NCBI GenBank assembly: GCA_030609325.1
Contig: JAUWCL010000003.1
Span: 57,286-121,285, forward strand
Origin: Candidatus Krumholzibacteriota bacterium
GTDB taxonomy: Bacteria > Krumholzibacteriota > Krumholzibacteriia > Krumholzibacteriales > Krumholzibacteriaceae
Direction: 5' to 3'
Length of the DNA: 64,000 bases
The translations under genes and the position numbers were made by a program. Each line of letters opens with the position of its first letter. The stretch's first letter is position 1. Of the stretch, positions 18,270 to 27,615 are shown piece after piece. Under the pieces are notes generated by a model. That model was not told the DNA's origin and ran no database searches. It saw nothing but the letters and a program-made list of their open reading frames with translations.

Positions 18270-19346
18270 TCACCAAGGCCCCCTTTTCTTTTCTCTATGC
18301 TTCCGACCGGGTGTTCCAAGCATTGACAGGGTCCCATTATAAACCGCCGCGACATCATGCATGAAGATGTGAACCTTGAAGCGGAGCGTAGCCCTCGCAC
18401 ACTCGGCATGCTTGCGCCCCTCGAAGACCACAGGTTGATCCGCCAAATTACCGGAGTCAACCACATTGCCAAAGTCGTTTAATCTTTCCCAAAGAATTCG
18501 CGAAACTGGAATCTCATGTTCGTCGGACACAAGCGGTGAGACCCGACACTCTACTTGCCAGACGGCAGCGTTGGTGGAAACCTCTATGACTATACCTTCA
18601 TTGGCTGAAATGATGCCGACTCCGGCTGTAGCATCGAAATGCAGCTCGTCCGAAGACAATTCAATGCTGATAACCTGCGGACTTTCAAACACCACTTCTA
18701 TTTCCCGTGTTTCTCCCAGATCCTGCTCTTTGAATTTACCTGGCTCTTTATCTCTTAGCTCCCCAGACGCTGTGAGGTAAGGCGTTATGGTGCTCCGTAC
18801 GGTTCGCGCAACGGCAGGTCGCAGGAGGAGCCGCCCCTCGTACCGACCCGGGCGATCGCGCCAAGTGGGACAGAAGAGAATCTCAATGGGCACTTCCTCT
18901 ACTGGAGAGCGGTGATCACCCGTGACCAAGCGGACACGACCTGACAGTGGCAGGAATTCAGCTTCCTCCCCTCCCACCCTCACGAGCAAACGATCTGGCG
19001 GCACCGCGCCACCCGGCCCCCTGAGGACCAGGGCCTCAACCGTGGCTCCCCAGAATGGAAGAATAGACTCTACCCGGACCCGGACCTCACCCCGAACTTC
19101 GATCGGAAAGGACCTTCTATCTCTGTCGGCCAACCGAGGAGCACCCGGCCTTAAGGCGACTACCGCAGACACGGGGCTAATGACGATGCGCCCCTGCAGA
19201 ATCGCTGGATCCTGCTGCGAAAGAGGCTTCCCGGTCGTTTGATCCTCCACGATCCCCGCCTGTGCAAAGGCGGCGAGGGAGAGAATTGTGACCAGAAGAA
19301 GTAGTCGGGTGATTGCTCCCGGTCTTCTTGTTAAATTTGCCATCAT
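18270..19346 (-). CDS. Exported beta-rich protein of unknown function in the secretin island
   Basis: 358 aa with a clear signal peptide (RLLLLVTILSLAAFA) and predicted cleavage before QAGIVEDQ or GIVEDQ. The mature part looks like two beta-sandwich modules. Each ends in a fimbrial or Ig-like pattern, RPGRYEGRLLLRPAV and VYNGTLSMLGTPG, reminiscent of the xxGxYxGxLxV edge strands of pilin-like subunits. It sits between the secretin gene and a small exported protein. I do not recognise a named family. A role as a second structural subunit, tip or periplasmic partner is inference from context. Confidence 0.72.
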   Translation of the reverse strand: MMANLTRRPGAITRLLLLVTILSLAAFAQAGIVEDQTTGKPLSQQDPAILQGRIVISPVSAVVALRPGAPRLADRDRRSFPIEVRGEVRVRVESILPFWGATVEALVLRGPGGAVPPDRLLVRVGGEEAEFLPLSGRVRLVTGDHRSPVEEVPIEILFCPTWRDRPGRYEGRLLLRPAVARTVRSTITPYLTASGELRDKEPGKFKEQDLGETREIEVVFESPQVISIELSSDELHFDATAGVGIISANEGIVIEVSTNAAVWQVECRVSPLVSDEHEIPVSRILWERLNDFGNVVDSGNLADQPVVFEGRKHAECARATLRFKVHIFMHDVAAVYNGTLSMLGTPGRKHREKKRGPW

Positions 19347-19414
19347 CCGCTCACAATCGTAAGTGCTGACTTGCGGTTAAGTTATTTCCGTCCTTCCACC
19401 CTATGATGACGGAA

Positions 19415-21055
19415 TCACAGCACATCGAATTCCTCCGCAGGAATAATCACATAGGGTGTGATTAAAATCATGATTTCGGTCTCAACTTTTTCCGTGGTCG
19501 TGTGTCCGAACAACCTTCCTATCAGGGGAATCTCACCCAGGAACGGAATCCGCTCTTCCTGCTGTCGTTCCATCTGCGAACGAAGTCCCCCAATTGTGAT
19601 CGTTTGGCCGTTCATTACACGGATCCGGGTATTGACCGACCGTACGTTCGTGATCGGAAGACCGCTGGCTCCGGACGCGACGACGTCGCTGACCTCGGCG
19701 GTGATGTCGGTAGTTATCTCCGAGGAGGCTCCAAGGTAGGGTGTAATGCTCAGAGTGATTCCGGTAGGAATCTTCTCCAGCGTGAAGTAGGGAAAGTTCA
19801 CCGAACCCTGAATCAGTGAGAAGTATACCTCCTTCCCAATGCGTATTTCGGCCTTTGTGCCCTGCTTGGTTGCCACCCTCGGGTTCGCCCGAATCTTGAC
19901 GCGCCCTTTCGCCGCCATGGCTTGAAGAGCGACCCTCAGATCGAAAGGCGACTTCATCGTCGTAAACTCACCTATAAACAGCGAATCAACGAACTGAGGA
20001 AGCAGCTTGACTCGGAGAATTCCTTCGTCCTCACTTCCCCTGTAGTTCCAGTCAAGACCCAGACTCATTCTCGTATCGGAACTCGTCTCCACCACCATGA
20101 CATCGATCATGATCTGCGGCGTGGGATGGTCCAGAGCCGCCAGATCCTCTTCGAACGTCTTAAGCAGTGTCCTGGAAGCGGTGATTGAAATTGTATTTCT
20201 CGACTTGTCAACCCGGAGGTACTTTCCGTAGAATCGGGGCAATATTCCAGGAACCTCTTCAGCCCTCAAGTAACGAGGTTTGACGAGAACGGTCTCGGTG
20301 AGATAGGGATGGGAGGGGCTGTCCTCGGCGGGTGCGCCAACAAGGTAGTAACCATCCATTTTGCCGAACGTAAGCCCGAGGGGAGAAAGGATTCTTTCCA
20401 AGGCCTGTTCGAGTGGAGTATCTCGGAGTTCGACGGTTACGTAACCTCTGACCATCGCGCCAGGAACTATGGATACACCGGTTTGAGCGGAAATATCCAT
20501 GAGCGCCTGGCGAACGTCCGTCTCGTAGAAAGCATTCGTAACCAGGGGAGCTGCGTCACCGGGATTGACCTGTTCGATATCCCCCCGGGGGGAAGTGATT
20601 CCGTTGGCCTCCTGCGAACCGGGGTTGTCGACCATCGGCAGAAAAGCTTTGTTTTTCGCCAGAGTTGAATCTGCTCTTGCCTCGCTTTCCAACAGGTTTG
20701 GGAACCGATGTGGGCTCCGGGGAAAATACCTTCTCAACAACGTGAAGCATCTGGCCGCCTTTCCCGGTTCCTCCATGGCCAGGCGCGCCTTTCCCAACAG
20801 GTAGAGCACTTCATCCATGTGCTCGACTGCACCTTCTTGTCTACCGATAGACTTGAGAAGGTCCGCCGCCTCACCAAAGGAGTCACTTTCGAGCAGACTC
20901 TTCGCATCCTCGATGGCGAGCTCTGCCCCATCGGTCTGCCATTCCAGCGTCAGACCCTGCTCAACTGATGGACGAGTGGCCGTGCATGAAAAAGAAAACA
21001 GCCCTGCCACCACGAGCAGTCCAAGCCTGCCTATATTCGGCTGGAGTTTGAACAT
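19415..21055 (-). CDS. Orphan secretin (GspD/PilQ-like), probable lipoprotein
   Basis: 546 aa. A hydrophobic N-terminus ends at Cys24 (SFSC, not a canonical lipobox but lipoprotein-like). Helical TPR-like repeats span about residues 40-125, an STN/N0-type domain about 174-240, an N1-like domain about 252-312, and the secretin core about 315-535. The core has the hallmark IPFLGEIPLIGRLF at 503-516 and ends with EIMILITPYVI. Secretins form gated outer-membrane rings in type II/III secretion and type IV pili. Here no ATPase, pseudopilin or inner-membrane platform gene is adjacent. Neighbours are a chaperone-like protein and secreted beta-rich proteins, which points to a different export machine. 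Confidence 0.88.
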   Translation of the reverse strand: MFKLQPNIGRLGLLVVAGLFSFSCTATRPSVEQGLTLEWQTDGAELAIEDAKSLLESDSFGEAADLLKSIGRQEGAVEHMDEVLYLLGKARLAMEEPGKAARCFTLLRRYFPRSPHRFPNLLESEARADSTLAKNKAFLPMVDNPGSQEANGITSPRGDIEQVNPGDAAPLVTNAFYETDVRQALMDISAQTGVSIVPGAMVRGYVTVELRDTPLEQALERILSPLGLTFGKMDGYYLVGAPAEDSPSHPYLTETVLVKPRYLRAEEVPGILPRFYGKYLRVDKSRNTISITASRTLLKTFEEDLAALDHPTPQIMIDVMVVETSSDTRMSLGLDWNYRGSEDEGILRVKLLPQFVDSLFIGEFTTMKSPFDLRVALQAMAAKGRVKIRANPRVATKQGTKAEIRIGKEVYFSLIQGSVNFPYFTLEKIPTGITLSITPYLGASSEITTDITAEVSDVVASGASGLPITNVRSVNTRIRVMNGQTITIGGLRSQMERQQEERIPFLGEIPLIGRLFGHTTTEKVETEIMILITPYVIIPAEEFDVL

Positions 21056-21064
21056 CCCTGTTTC

Positions 21065-22705
21065 CTACTCCGGCGGCCCCTTGGTACACTCGAACCCCAC
21101 TTCGTTCTGAAAACCCGCCTGTGGCTGTCCGTAAATCTGCCCCTCCGCGAGAAGGACGAATCGCCCAATATTCAGAAAAGGCATCTTCATCCTGATTTCC
21201 CTTACGCCACCTGGTGGCAGGAGGAGGTCCCCTCGCCTCCCGAACCGCATGGTTTGGATTGTCTGCCGCGGCGATACGCGCTCCACCACGAATTTCCCCG
21301 AGACCTTTGCCACCCGCCCCCCGACGTTTCGAAGAATAAGCAACGCGGCGGTCGGGTTGTCTTCGGGTCTCTGACGACGGATGACCTCGATCGTTTCCAC
21401 CTCGACCTGGGGAAGCGCAGCGCCAGGGTTGACAACGATGACCGGGACACCAATATCCACCTCAGACCTCCACCCTTCGGCATCAGTTCCGGCAACACCC
21501 TGGAACCGCGCGGCGCACATATCAAAATCCCCAGTGGCCGCTTCGGGGCGCCTTACTTCCAGGAGAAAGTTCGCTGACGAGTGTGGGCCCAGCTCCATTT
21601 CGTCGGGAGAGACACTGACCCACTGTTCGGCGGGGTCTTCGAAGTCGGAGAACGTTAAAAAGCCGTTGGCCTCCTGCGTCACATTGACAACCGAAGCCCG
21701 AGTTACCACGGTAACGGTGTCCCGGTTTTGTACGCGAACCGAAACCGTCCGCTTGGCGCCTGGAGGAAGGGTGACCTCAACAAAGTTTGGATCCACCCGA
21801 AAATCGATATCGAGCTCGGACTTGGAGCGGAGGCTGGAACCTGTAGACTCCTGGCCCGACTCGGGAATGGTGATATCGAAGGTGCTGCGGGTTGTCCATC
21901 TCCCGGCCATGAGGACGCGGGCCTGTGCTTGATAGATGCCCGGGGGCGGTGTTCGGAGCAGAGGGCACTTGAGAGATATGGAAATGCCCGGGTAGACGGT
22001 GCACGGCGTTCCCGCCGCCGTCACCGGAATGTGCGCGCGGTAGGGGAAGGTACCTTTGGAACCGTAGAGGAGTATATCACCCTCAACCAGCGATTTCGCT
22101 TGCCCCGTGTTTGCCACCTCGAGTAGGATCCCAGGTTCACCATCCAGCAGGAATGGATCATATGACAGCCTTTCCGTTCTCAGCTCGAGGGCTCTCCCGC
22201 CCGGGATGTTGATTTCAACACGAACGGACAAAGCAGGCCTCACCATGACCACAAATGTTTTTTCCGAACGATCGGGAATATGCTTCACTTCAAGGTACGC
22301 ATAGTACTCTCCGACTGCCCCCGAGGGTACTTTGATCGAATATGGGACGGTGATCCTTCCATCCGGCGGGATTTCGATATTCTTGTCAATGCTGACCCAA
22401 CCGGCACAGGACCTCGCGCCCTCACCGATCGGCACTGGCCGCGCTCCTCCCGCTGGGCCCTGACTGAGATCAAGAGCCCGTATCTCATAGCGTGTGACTC
22501 TTTCCGTTCCCTGCGCAATGATTGTGATCTCGCTTTCCACAGTCCGGCCTGGACGGGCGGACAGCACTTCGGATCCGATCGAGACGGCAAAGCCCATCGT
22601 CCTCGGATTAAATTCCCTTTGGCCGGCAACAGGCTCCGGCACAAGAAAAGTGCAGCAAAGAGCAACGAAGAAGCCTTTACCAAGGGATTGCCCGAGCCTG
22701 TTCAA
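21065..22705 (-). CDS. Periplasmic chaperone-like beta-sandwich protein (COG1470/DUF916-like)
   Basis: 546 aa with a signal peptide ending VPEPVAG before QREFNPR. The mature protein appears to be a string of Ig/NEW3-type beta-sandwiches: residues ~35-150 (VSIGSEVLSARPGRTVESEI and SIKVPSGAVGEYYAYLEVKH), ~160-280 (PPGIYQAQARVLM), ~300-400 (VEVTLPPGAKRTVSVRVQNR) and ~425-530 (ALLILRNVGGRVAKVSGKF). The first module resembles the fold used by fimbrial chaperones and DUF916-type surface proteins, where methylated-pilin-like subunits are bound. It lies between the secreted subunit gene and the secretin gene, which fits a chaperone or periplasmic adaptor. The homology is judged by eye and needs profile searching. 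Confidence 0.75.
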   Translation of the reverse strand: MNRLGQSLGKGFFVALCCTFLVPEPVAGQREFNPRTMGFAVSIGSEVLSARPGRTVESEITIIAQGTERVTRYEIRALDLSQGPAGGARPVPIGEGARSCAGWVSIDKNIEIPPDGRITVPYSIKVPSGAVGEYYAYLEVKHIPDRSEKTFVVMVRPALSVRVEINIPGGRALELRTERLSYDPFLLDGEPGILLEVANTGQAKSLVEGDILLYGSKGTFPYRAHIPVTAAGTPCTVYPGISISLKCPLLRTPPPGIYQAQARVLMAGRWTTRSTFDITIPESGQESTGSSLRSKSELDIDFRVDPNFVEVTLPPGAKRTVSVRVQNRDTVTVVTRASVVNVTQEANGFLTFSDFEDPAEQWVSVSPDEMELGPHSSANFLLEVRRPEAATGDFDMCAARFQGVAGTDAEGWRSEVDIGVPVIVVNPGAALPQVEVETIEVIRRQRPEDNPTAALLILRNVGGRVAKVSGKFVVERVSPRQTIQTMRFGRRGDLLLPPGGVREIRMKMPFLNIGRFVLLAEGQIYGQPQAGFQNEVGFECTKGPPE

Positions 22706-22752
22706 GGGTATTCACCTTTCTCTCATGGAGAATATTCATTCTCCCAACCAAA

Positions 22753-22780
22753 CGCCTGGGGGGCATACGCCCCCCAGGCG
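22753..22780 (-). terminator. Strong stem-loop between the subunit gene and the chaperone-like gene
   Basis: Perfect 12-bp inverted repeat (arms 22753-22764 and 22769-22780, each rich in G or C) with a 4-nt loop, in the 93-nt gap after the 243-aa gene. On the minus strand it is followed by TTTGGTTGG, a weak U-run. It could be a partial terminator or an mRNA-stabilising hairpin that keeps the subunit transcript more abundant than the downstream genes, as in many fimbrial operons. Confidence 0.75.
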
Positions 22781-22798
22781 CTATTGCCCAATCCTCGA

Positions 22799-23530
22799 TT
22801 ACGGCGTGGCCTCGGAGTACGTGAAATCCAGTGAGGTTGTGTAGGTCCCCGCCGGATCCGAAATGCCCGAACGCAGCACACGTGCGTGAAAGAGGATCGT
22901 TCCCTCGGTATAAGCCTGGAAGTTGGCCGTGTAGGTCTGCGTACCAGGCCCCATTGGGAACGACCACTGGTTCGGATAGAAAGCTCCGGTGAACAGGTTC
23001 ATTGGAACCACGGAGCCGTCAGCATACGATCCCTCTCCGTCAAAGGGAACGATATTACCTGTGTCCACGCGCTGACCATTGTTAATGAAACCACAGTCCG
23101 GAGCCGTGCATTGCCAGTTGTTCGTCAGTGCCATCGTGAACCAGGTGTCCAGTTCGTCACCGCCGTTGTCCGACAGGTAACCGCCCGTTATAATTGTCAT
23201 GGTGACATCGCAGTTTGCCTCGATCCAGAAGAAGGCATGATCGTACGACTCATAGAAACCTTCAGCAAACGGATCCTGCGACGACTTCTCTGCTTCTAGG
23301 TACGGTCCTGTAAGTGTCGGACTGAACCAATCCCCGCCGGTGCCTACGATGTCATTGAAGTTGATCTGGTGATCGACATCGGTGTTGTTCCACCAAATGT
23401 TCGTAAAGCAGCCGATGGTCAGGGTGATTGTGACATCTGGATCTGTGTCGTTTGTCACATTGACTGTCGCCGATGCCGGTACTGCGATTACGATCGCGAA
23501 GGCCACCAGCGTCGCAATTGATTTTAACAC
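22799..23530 (-). CDS. Secreted beta-rich protein, putative major subunit of the island's surface structure
   Basis: 243 aa. The signal peptide is MLKSIATLVAFAIVIAVPASA, cleaved before TVNVTNDT. The mature part is acidic, rich in Thr, Asn, Gly and aromatic residues, with Cys at IGCFTN, ANCDVT and in QCTAPDCGF. The end, ARVLRSGISDPAGTYTTSLD followed by FTYSEATP, resembles the last strands of fimbrial or spore-coat-U-type subunits (PAGTYxxxLxV). It is the first gene of the island, behind its own promoter and long leader, and is followed by a strong stem-loop. Both suit an abundantly made structural protein. No family was recognised with certainty, so the subunit role is inference. Confidence 0.75.
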   Translation of the reverse strand: MLKSIATLVAFAIVIAVPASATVNVTNDTDPDVTITLTIGCFTNIWWNNTDVDHQINFNDIVGTGGDWFSPTLTGPYLEAEKSSQDPFAEGFYESYDHAFFWIEANCDVTMTIITGGYLSDNGGDELDTWFTMALTNNWQCTAPDCGFINNGQRVDTGNIVPFDGEGSYADGSVVPMNLFTGAFYPNQWSFPMGPGTQTYTANFQAYTEGTILFHARVLRSGISDPAGTYTTSLDFTYSEATP

Positions 23531-23818
23531 AACAATCCCCTCTTCCTTTGGTTATCTGGACTTCATTCCCCCACAACCTGGGACAACCCATCAGTCACAT
23601 CAACAACTTATGTTGTCGACAAAGACAAAGTGCGTTGCCCGATTGTCCGAGCTCCAGTCCTACAACCTATTCCTGTTAGTTTTAGTTTAGTAAAATAAGG
23701 TGAGGATTCTCCCACCCAACAGAAAGCTCTGATGCAGTCAACCTAGTGTGATTCCTTATGTTGCATCTGCTTCGTCGTTGTTCTGTCAACGAGCTCAAGA
23801 TCGGAGGAAGGAATGACT

Positions 23819-23920
23819 TTACACCCTATTTTTGGACCCCCTTAATGCAGTCCAACCTTCCCTTACACTCACCTTCTCTCCGGTAAAACCGGATTCTTCG
23901 GTCTCAAAGAAGGTGTTCAT
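23819..23920 (-). CDS. Possible 33-codon leader ORF upstream of the island
   Basis: ATG at 23920, stop TAA at 23819-23821. The peptide begins MNTFFETEESGFTGEKVSVR. A GGGG stretch lies very close before the ATG, which is not an ideal ribosome-binding site. It lies inside the long leader and spans two of the hairpins. It might be a regulatory leader peptide or chance. Confidence 0.2.
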   Translation of the reverse strand: MNTFFETEESGFTGEKVSVREGWTALRGSKNRV

Positions 23921-23964
23921 TGTCCCCGCGTGAATGCATTGCAGACGCCTAGAATGCGTTTTCT

Positions 23965-23993
23965 TTTCTACCATAATAATCGACATTTGTCAA
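23965..23993 (-). promoter_or_regulatory. Sigma70-like promoter of the secretin island
   Basis: On the minus strand, a perfect TTGACA (-35, 23988-23993), a 17-bp spacer and TAGAAA (-10, 23965-23970), set in AT-rich DNA. Transcription would start near 23958 and give a leader of about 430 nt before the secreted-subunit gene. Confidence 0.55.
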
Positions 23994-24101
23994 GTAAATA
24001 TTGAAGTTGAAGTTTATATGACAGTTTATGCCATTATTGGAGTGGCTGCCTGTAAGTATTACAAGTTAGATGGATTATCAGCCGTTACCGGAGATTACCT
24101 C

Positions 24102-25397
<1,296 letters not shown>

Positions 25398-25488
25398 CTC
25401 TATCACCCCGCAAAATCCGCTGTGGTGGGAGAAATCTCGAAAACCAACCCTGCTTTTTATATCACCGGGCGGAGCCCCTGTAAACAAA

Positions 25489-25518
25489 CAAATAAACACA
25501 GCGGCGGCCGAATGTCAA
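25489..25518 (-). promoter_or_regulatory. Possible promoter for asnS within an inverted repeat
   Basis: Minus-strand TTGACA (25513-25518), 18-bp spacer and TATTTG (25489-25494). The -35 box lies in the loop of an inverted repeat with arms AGCGGCG and CGCCGCT (about 25500-25526), so the repeat could be an operator. The -10 match is weak. Confidence 0.38.
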
Positions 25519-25593
25519 ACGCCGCTGCGCGGCACGATATTTGCCGATGAGCAATCGGTGGTAACATAAACTGCTTCAAAATAGACAGGCAGG

Positions 25594-27603
25594 ATGACAG
25601 AGCCAGTGAAACTTCTTATGCCGCAGAGACTTAACCCGGCAGGCCGAGCGGGCGCCCTCATGGCGCTCATTCTGACGGTTGCATTCTGCAAACCGTTGCT
25701 CGCCAACCCGTTGCACGAAATAGACAACGAGATCCTCAGATCTTACACGACAGCCGAGCTCCAGCGCGGGGCATGGTCCCTCCGGGTCCCGGCCAGGGCG
25801 GTCTACCGCGACGCGATGGAGACACTCGAGGCGGGCGACCGGGAGACCGCACGACGCAAGCTCTTCCTCGCGGCCAGCCTGTCCGGCGACTATCCCGATC
25901 CGATGTTCGCACTGGCGCGCATCGACCTGCGAAGCGGCAACACCGATTTCATCATCCATTTGATAGAGGGATACAAGCGCAAGATAAGGGGCTTCTACGG
26001 CCAGGCCCTCCTGGCGGCGAACGTCGTGATACTCTCGACCGCCGTGGCCTTCACAGTGCTCTTCCTCGTCCTCATCTTCCTTCTCGTCAGACACTGGCCG
26101 GAGTATGACCACAAGATCAGGGAGATCTACGGGGGGAAATACGCCTTCCCGCCGGCACGTTTTATCGGCCCGCTCCTGATACTGGGACTGCTCATCGTGC
26201 GCGGCGGGATAACGCTCTACTCCGCGCTGATGATAGCGGTCCTCTGGCCGGTCATCGGCCGCAGGGAAAAGGCAGCGGTCCTCACCGTCACTCTCTTCAT
26301 ATGCGCGGTCTCCTTCCTGACCCCCCAGCTCGAATCGCTGACCTCGGCGATCGATGAAGGGAGCGCGACGCGCAGGCTCGCCATGGTAAACGAGAGCGGA
26401 GCCGACTCGCGCCTCATCAGGTCGATCGACGAGATAGACAGCGGACGTTTCGCTGCTGAAAAGGAATTCGCCATAGGCACGATGAAGTCGAGGATAGGGC
26501 TCTACGACGAGGCGCGCGGCCACCTGCTCGCCAGCGTCTCGGAGCGCAGCGATTTCGCGCCGGCATACCTCAACCTCGGAAACGTTTACTTCAGGCAGGG
26601 CGATTTCAACAGGGCGCTGGCAGGTTACCAGAGCGTGATCGCCATCGACTCGACGAGCGCGCTCGCATGGTTCAACATAGGGCAGACATACATCAACAAG
26701 ATGCTCTTCGCCGAATCGAGCGCCGCCCTCGCGAAGGCGCGCGTATTCGGAATAGAGAAATACAACGAGGCCAATCCCGCTACGACCCTGCTCGAGCTCG
26801 ACATCTACGACCGGGGATTCCCCGTGGCGGAGCTGTGGAGGATCGCCTTCAGGGAAGGCGGATCGGGAAAGTCCGGGATACTTGACGGGATCTTCCGTCC
26901 ATATCTCCTCTTCCCGCTGAGATGGGTCTGGATACTGCTTGTCGCAGCGGTTATATCCGGGATAGTCCTGGCGAGGACCGTCCCGCGTGCATGGAAGGTA
27001 TACTTCTGCAACAACTGCAGTCTCCCGACATGCCCCGAATGCTCCGATTCGGAGACGGGTATCACGCTGTGCCATAACTGCGCCGCCGCCATCAGCGGGC
27101 TGTCGAGCGTCAAGGTCATGGAGGCGCTGCTCAGGCACAGGAGACAGAAGGTCAGATCGAGAAGGGACCGCGGAGGATGGTGGAAGATGAAGGTCGTCCC
27201 CGGCTCGTCGAAGATAATACTCGGATCGGCATGGAAGGGAATGTTCGTCATATCGGCGACGGCATCGGCCCTCTTCCTGCTACTGTGGAACGGATTCTAC
27301 CTCGACGACCCGCGCAGCGCAGGCTTGGGAACACCCCTTATGCATCAGGCGACCGCGCTGGCCGTAATCGCGCTCTTCTGGCTTTCGACTATAAGATCGA
27401 GGAAGCCGCACGAGCAGATAAACTACCGCATCCTGCCTCCAGACCTCAGGTTGGAGAAGCCCGAGAAGAAGCCCGCAAAACCGCAGACACTGGCTCTGGG
27501 GGATGCCCCGGACGAGACTCCTGCCCAGCCGGAGCGGCGGCGCTTCACCGAGGAGGACAGCAAGACCCGGGAAGAGTTCAAGGAATACCTCGAGACGCTT
27601 TAG
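25594..27603 (+). CDS. TPR and zinc-ribbon integral membrane protein, function unknown
   Basis: 669 aa. A signal or anchor helix lies at about residues 20-37. Two groups of membrane helices follow (about 140-165 and 185-250), then TPR-like repeats about 285-390 (APAYLNLGNVYFRQGDFNRA and ALAWFNIGQTYINK), another helix about 445-465, and a zinc-ribbon with CNNCSLPTCPEC and CHNC around residues 470-500. Two more helices follow near 550-600, then a charged, Pro-rich tail ending REEFKEYLETL. I do not recognise a named family. It is probably co-expressed with the DUF4388 gene 12 nt downstream. The mix of TPRs and a Cys4 ribbon suggests a membrane scaffold. Confidence 0.83.
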   Translation: MTEPVKLLMPQRLNPAGRAGALMALILTVAFCKPLLANPLHEIDNEILRSYTTAELQRGAWSLRVPARAVYRDAMETLEAGDRETARRKLFLAASLSGDYPDPMFALARIDLRSGNTDFIIHLIEGYKRKIRGFYGQALLAANVVILSTAVAFTVLFLVLIFLLVRHWPEYDHKIREIYGGKYAFPPARFIGPLLILGLLIVRGGITLYSALMIAVLWPVIGRREKAAVLTVTLFICAVSFLTPQLESLTSAIDEGSATRRLAMVNESGADSRLIRSIDEIDSGRFAAEKEFAIGTMKSRIGLYDEARGHLLASVSERSDFAPAYLNLGNVYFRQGDFNRALAGYQSVIAIDSTSALAWFNIGQTYINKMLFAESSAALAKARVFGIEKYNEANPATTLLELDIYDRGFPVAELWRIAFREGGSGKSGILDGIFRPYLLFPLRWVWILLVAAVISGIVLARTVPRAWKVYFCNNCSLPTCPECSDSETGITLCHNCAAAISGLSSVKVMEALLRHRRQKVRSRRDRGGWWKMKVVPGSSKIILGSAWKGMFVISATASALFLLLWNGFYLDDPRSAGLGTPLMHQATALAVIALFWLSTIRSRKPHEQINYRILPPDLRLEKPEKKPAKPQTLALGDAPDETPAQPERRRFTEEDSKTREEFKEYLETL

Positions 27604-27615
27604 GAAGGAACGTCG

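Larger units (their letters stand above)
23531..24101. other. 571-bp AT-rich intergenic region: promoter and structured leader of the island
   Basis: No convincing full-length gene. Reading the minus strand there is a promoter at 23965-23993, then about 430 nt of leader before the ATG at 23530. Four inverted repeats were found: 23879-23893 (5-bp stem, TAAAA loop on the plus strand), 23832-23855 (6-bp arms), 23775-23792 (6-bp stem, 6-nt loop) and 23604-23617 (5-bp stem, 4-nt loop). An imperfect direct repeat ATGCAGTC(C)AACC occurs near 23731 and 23844. Base composition is visibly more AT-rich than the flanking genes. The part from 24000 to 24101 after asnS shows nothing clear. Confidence 0.6.
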
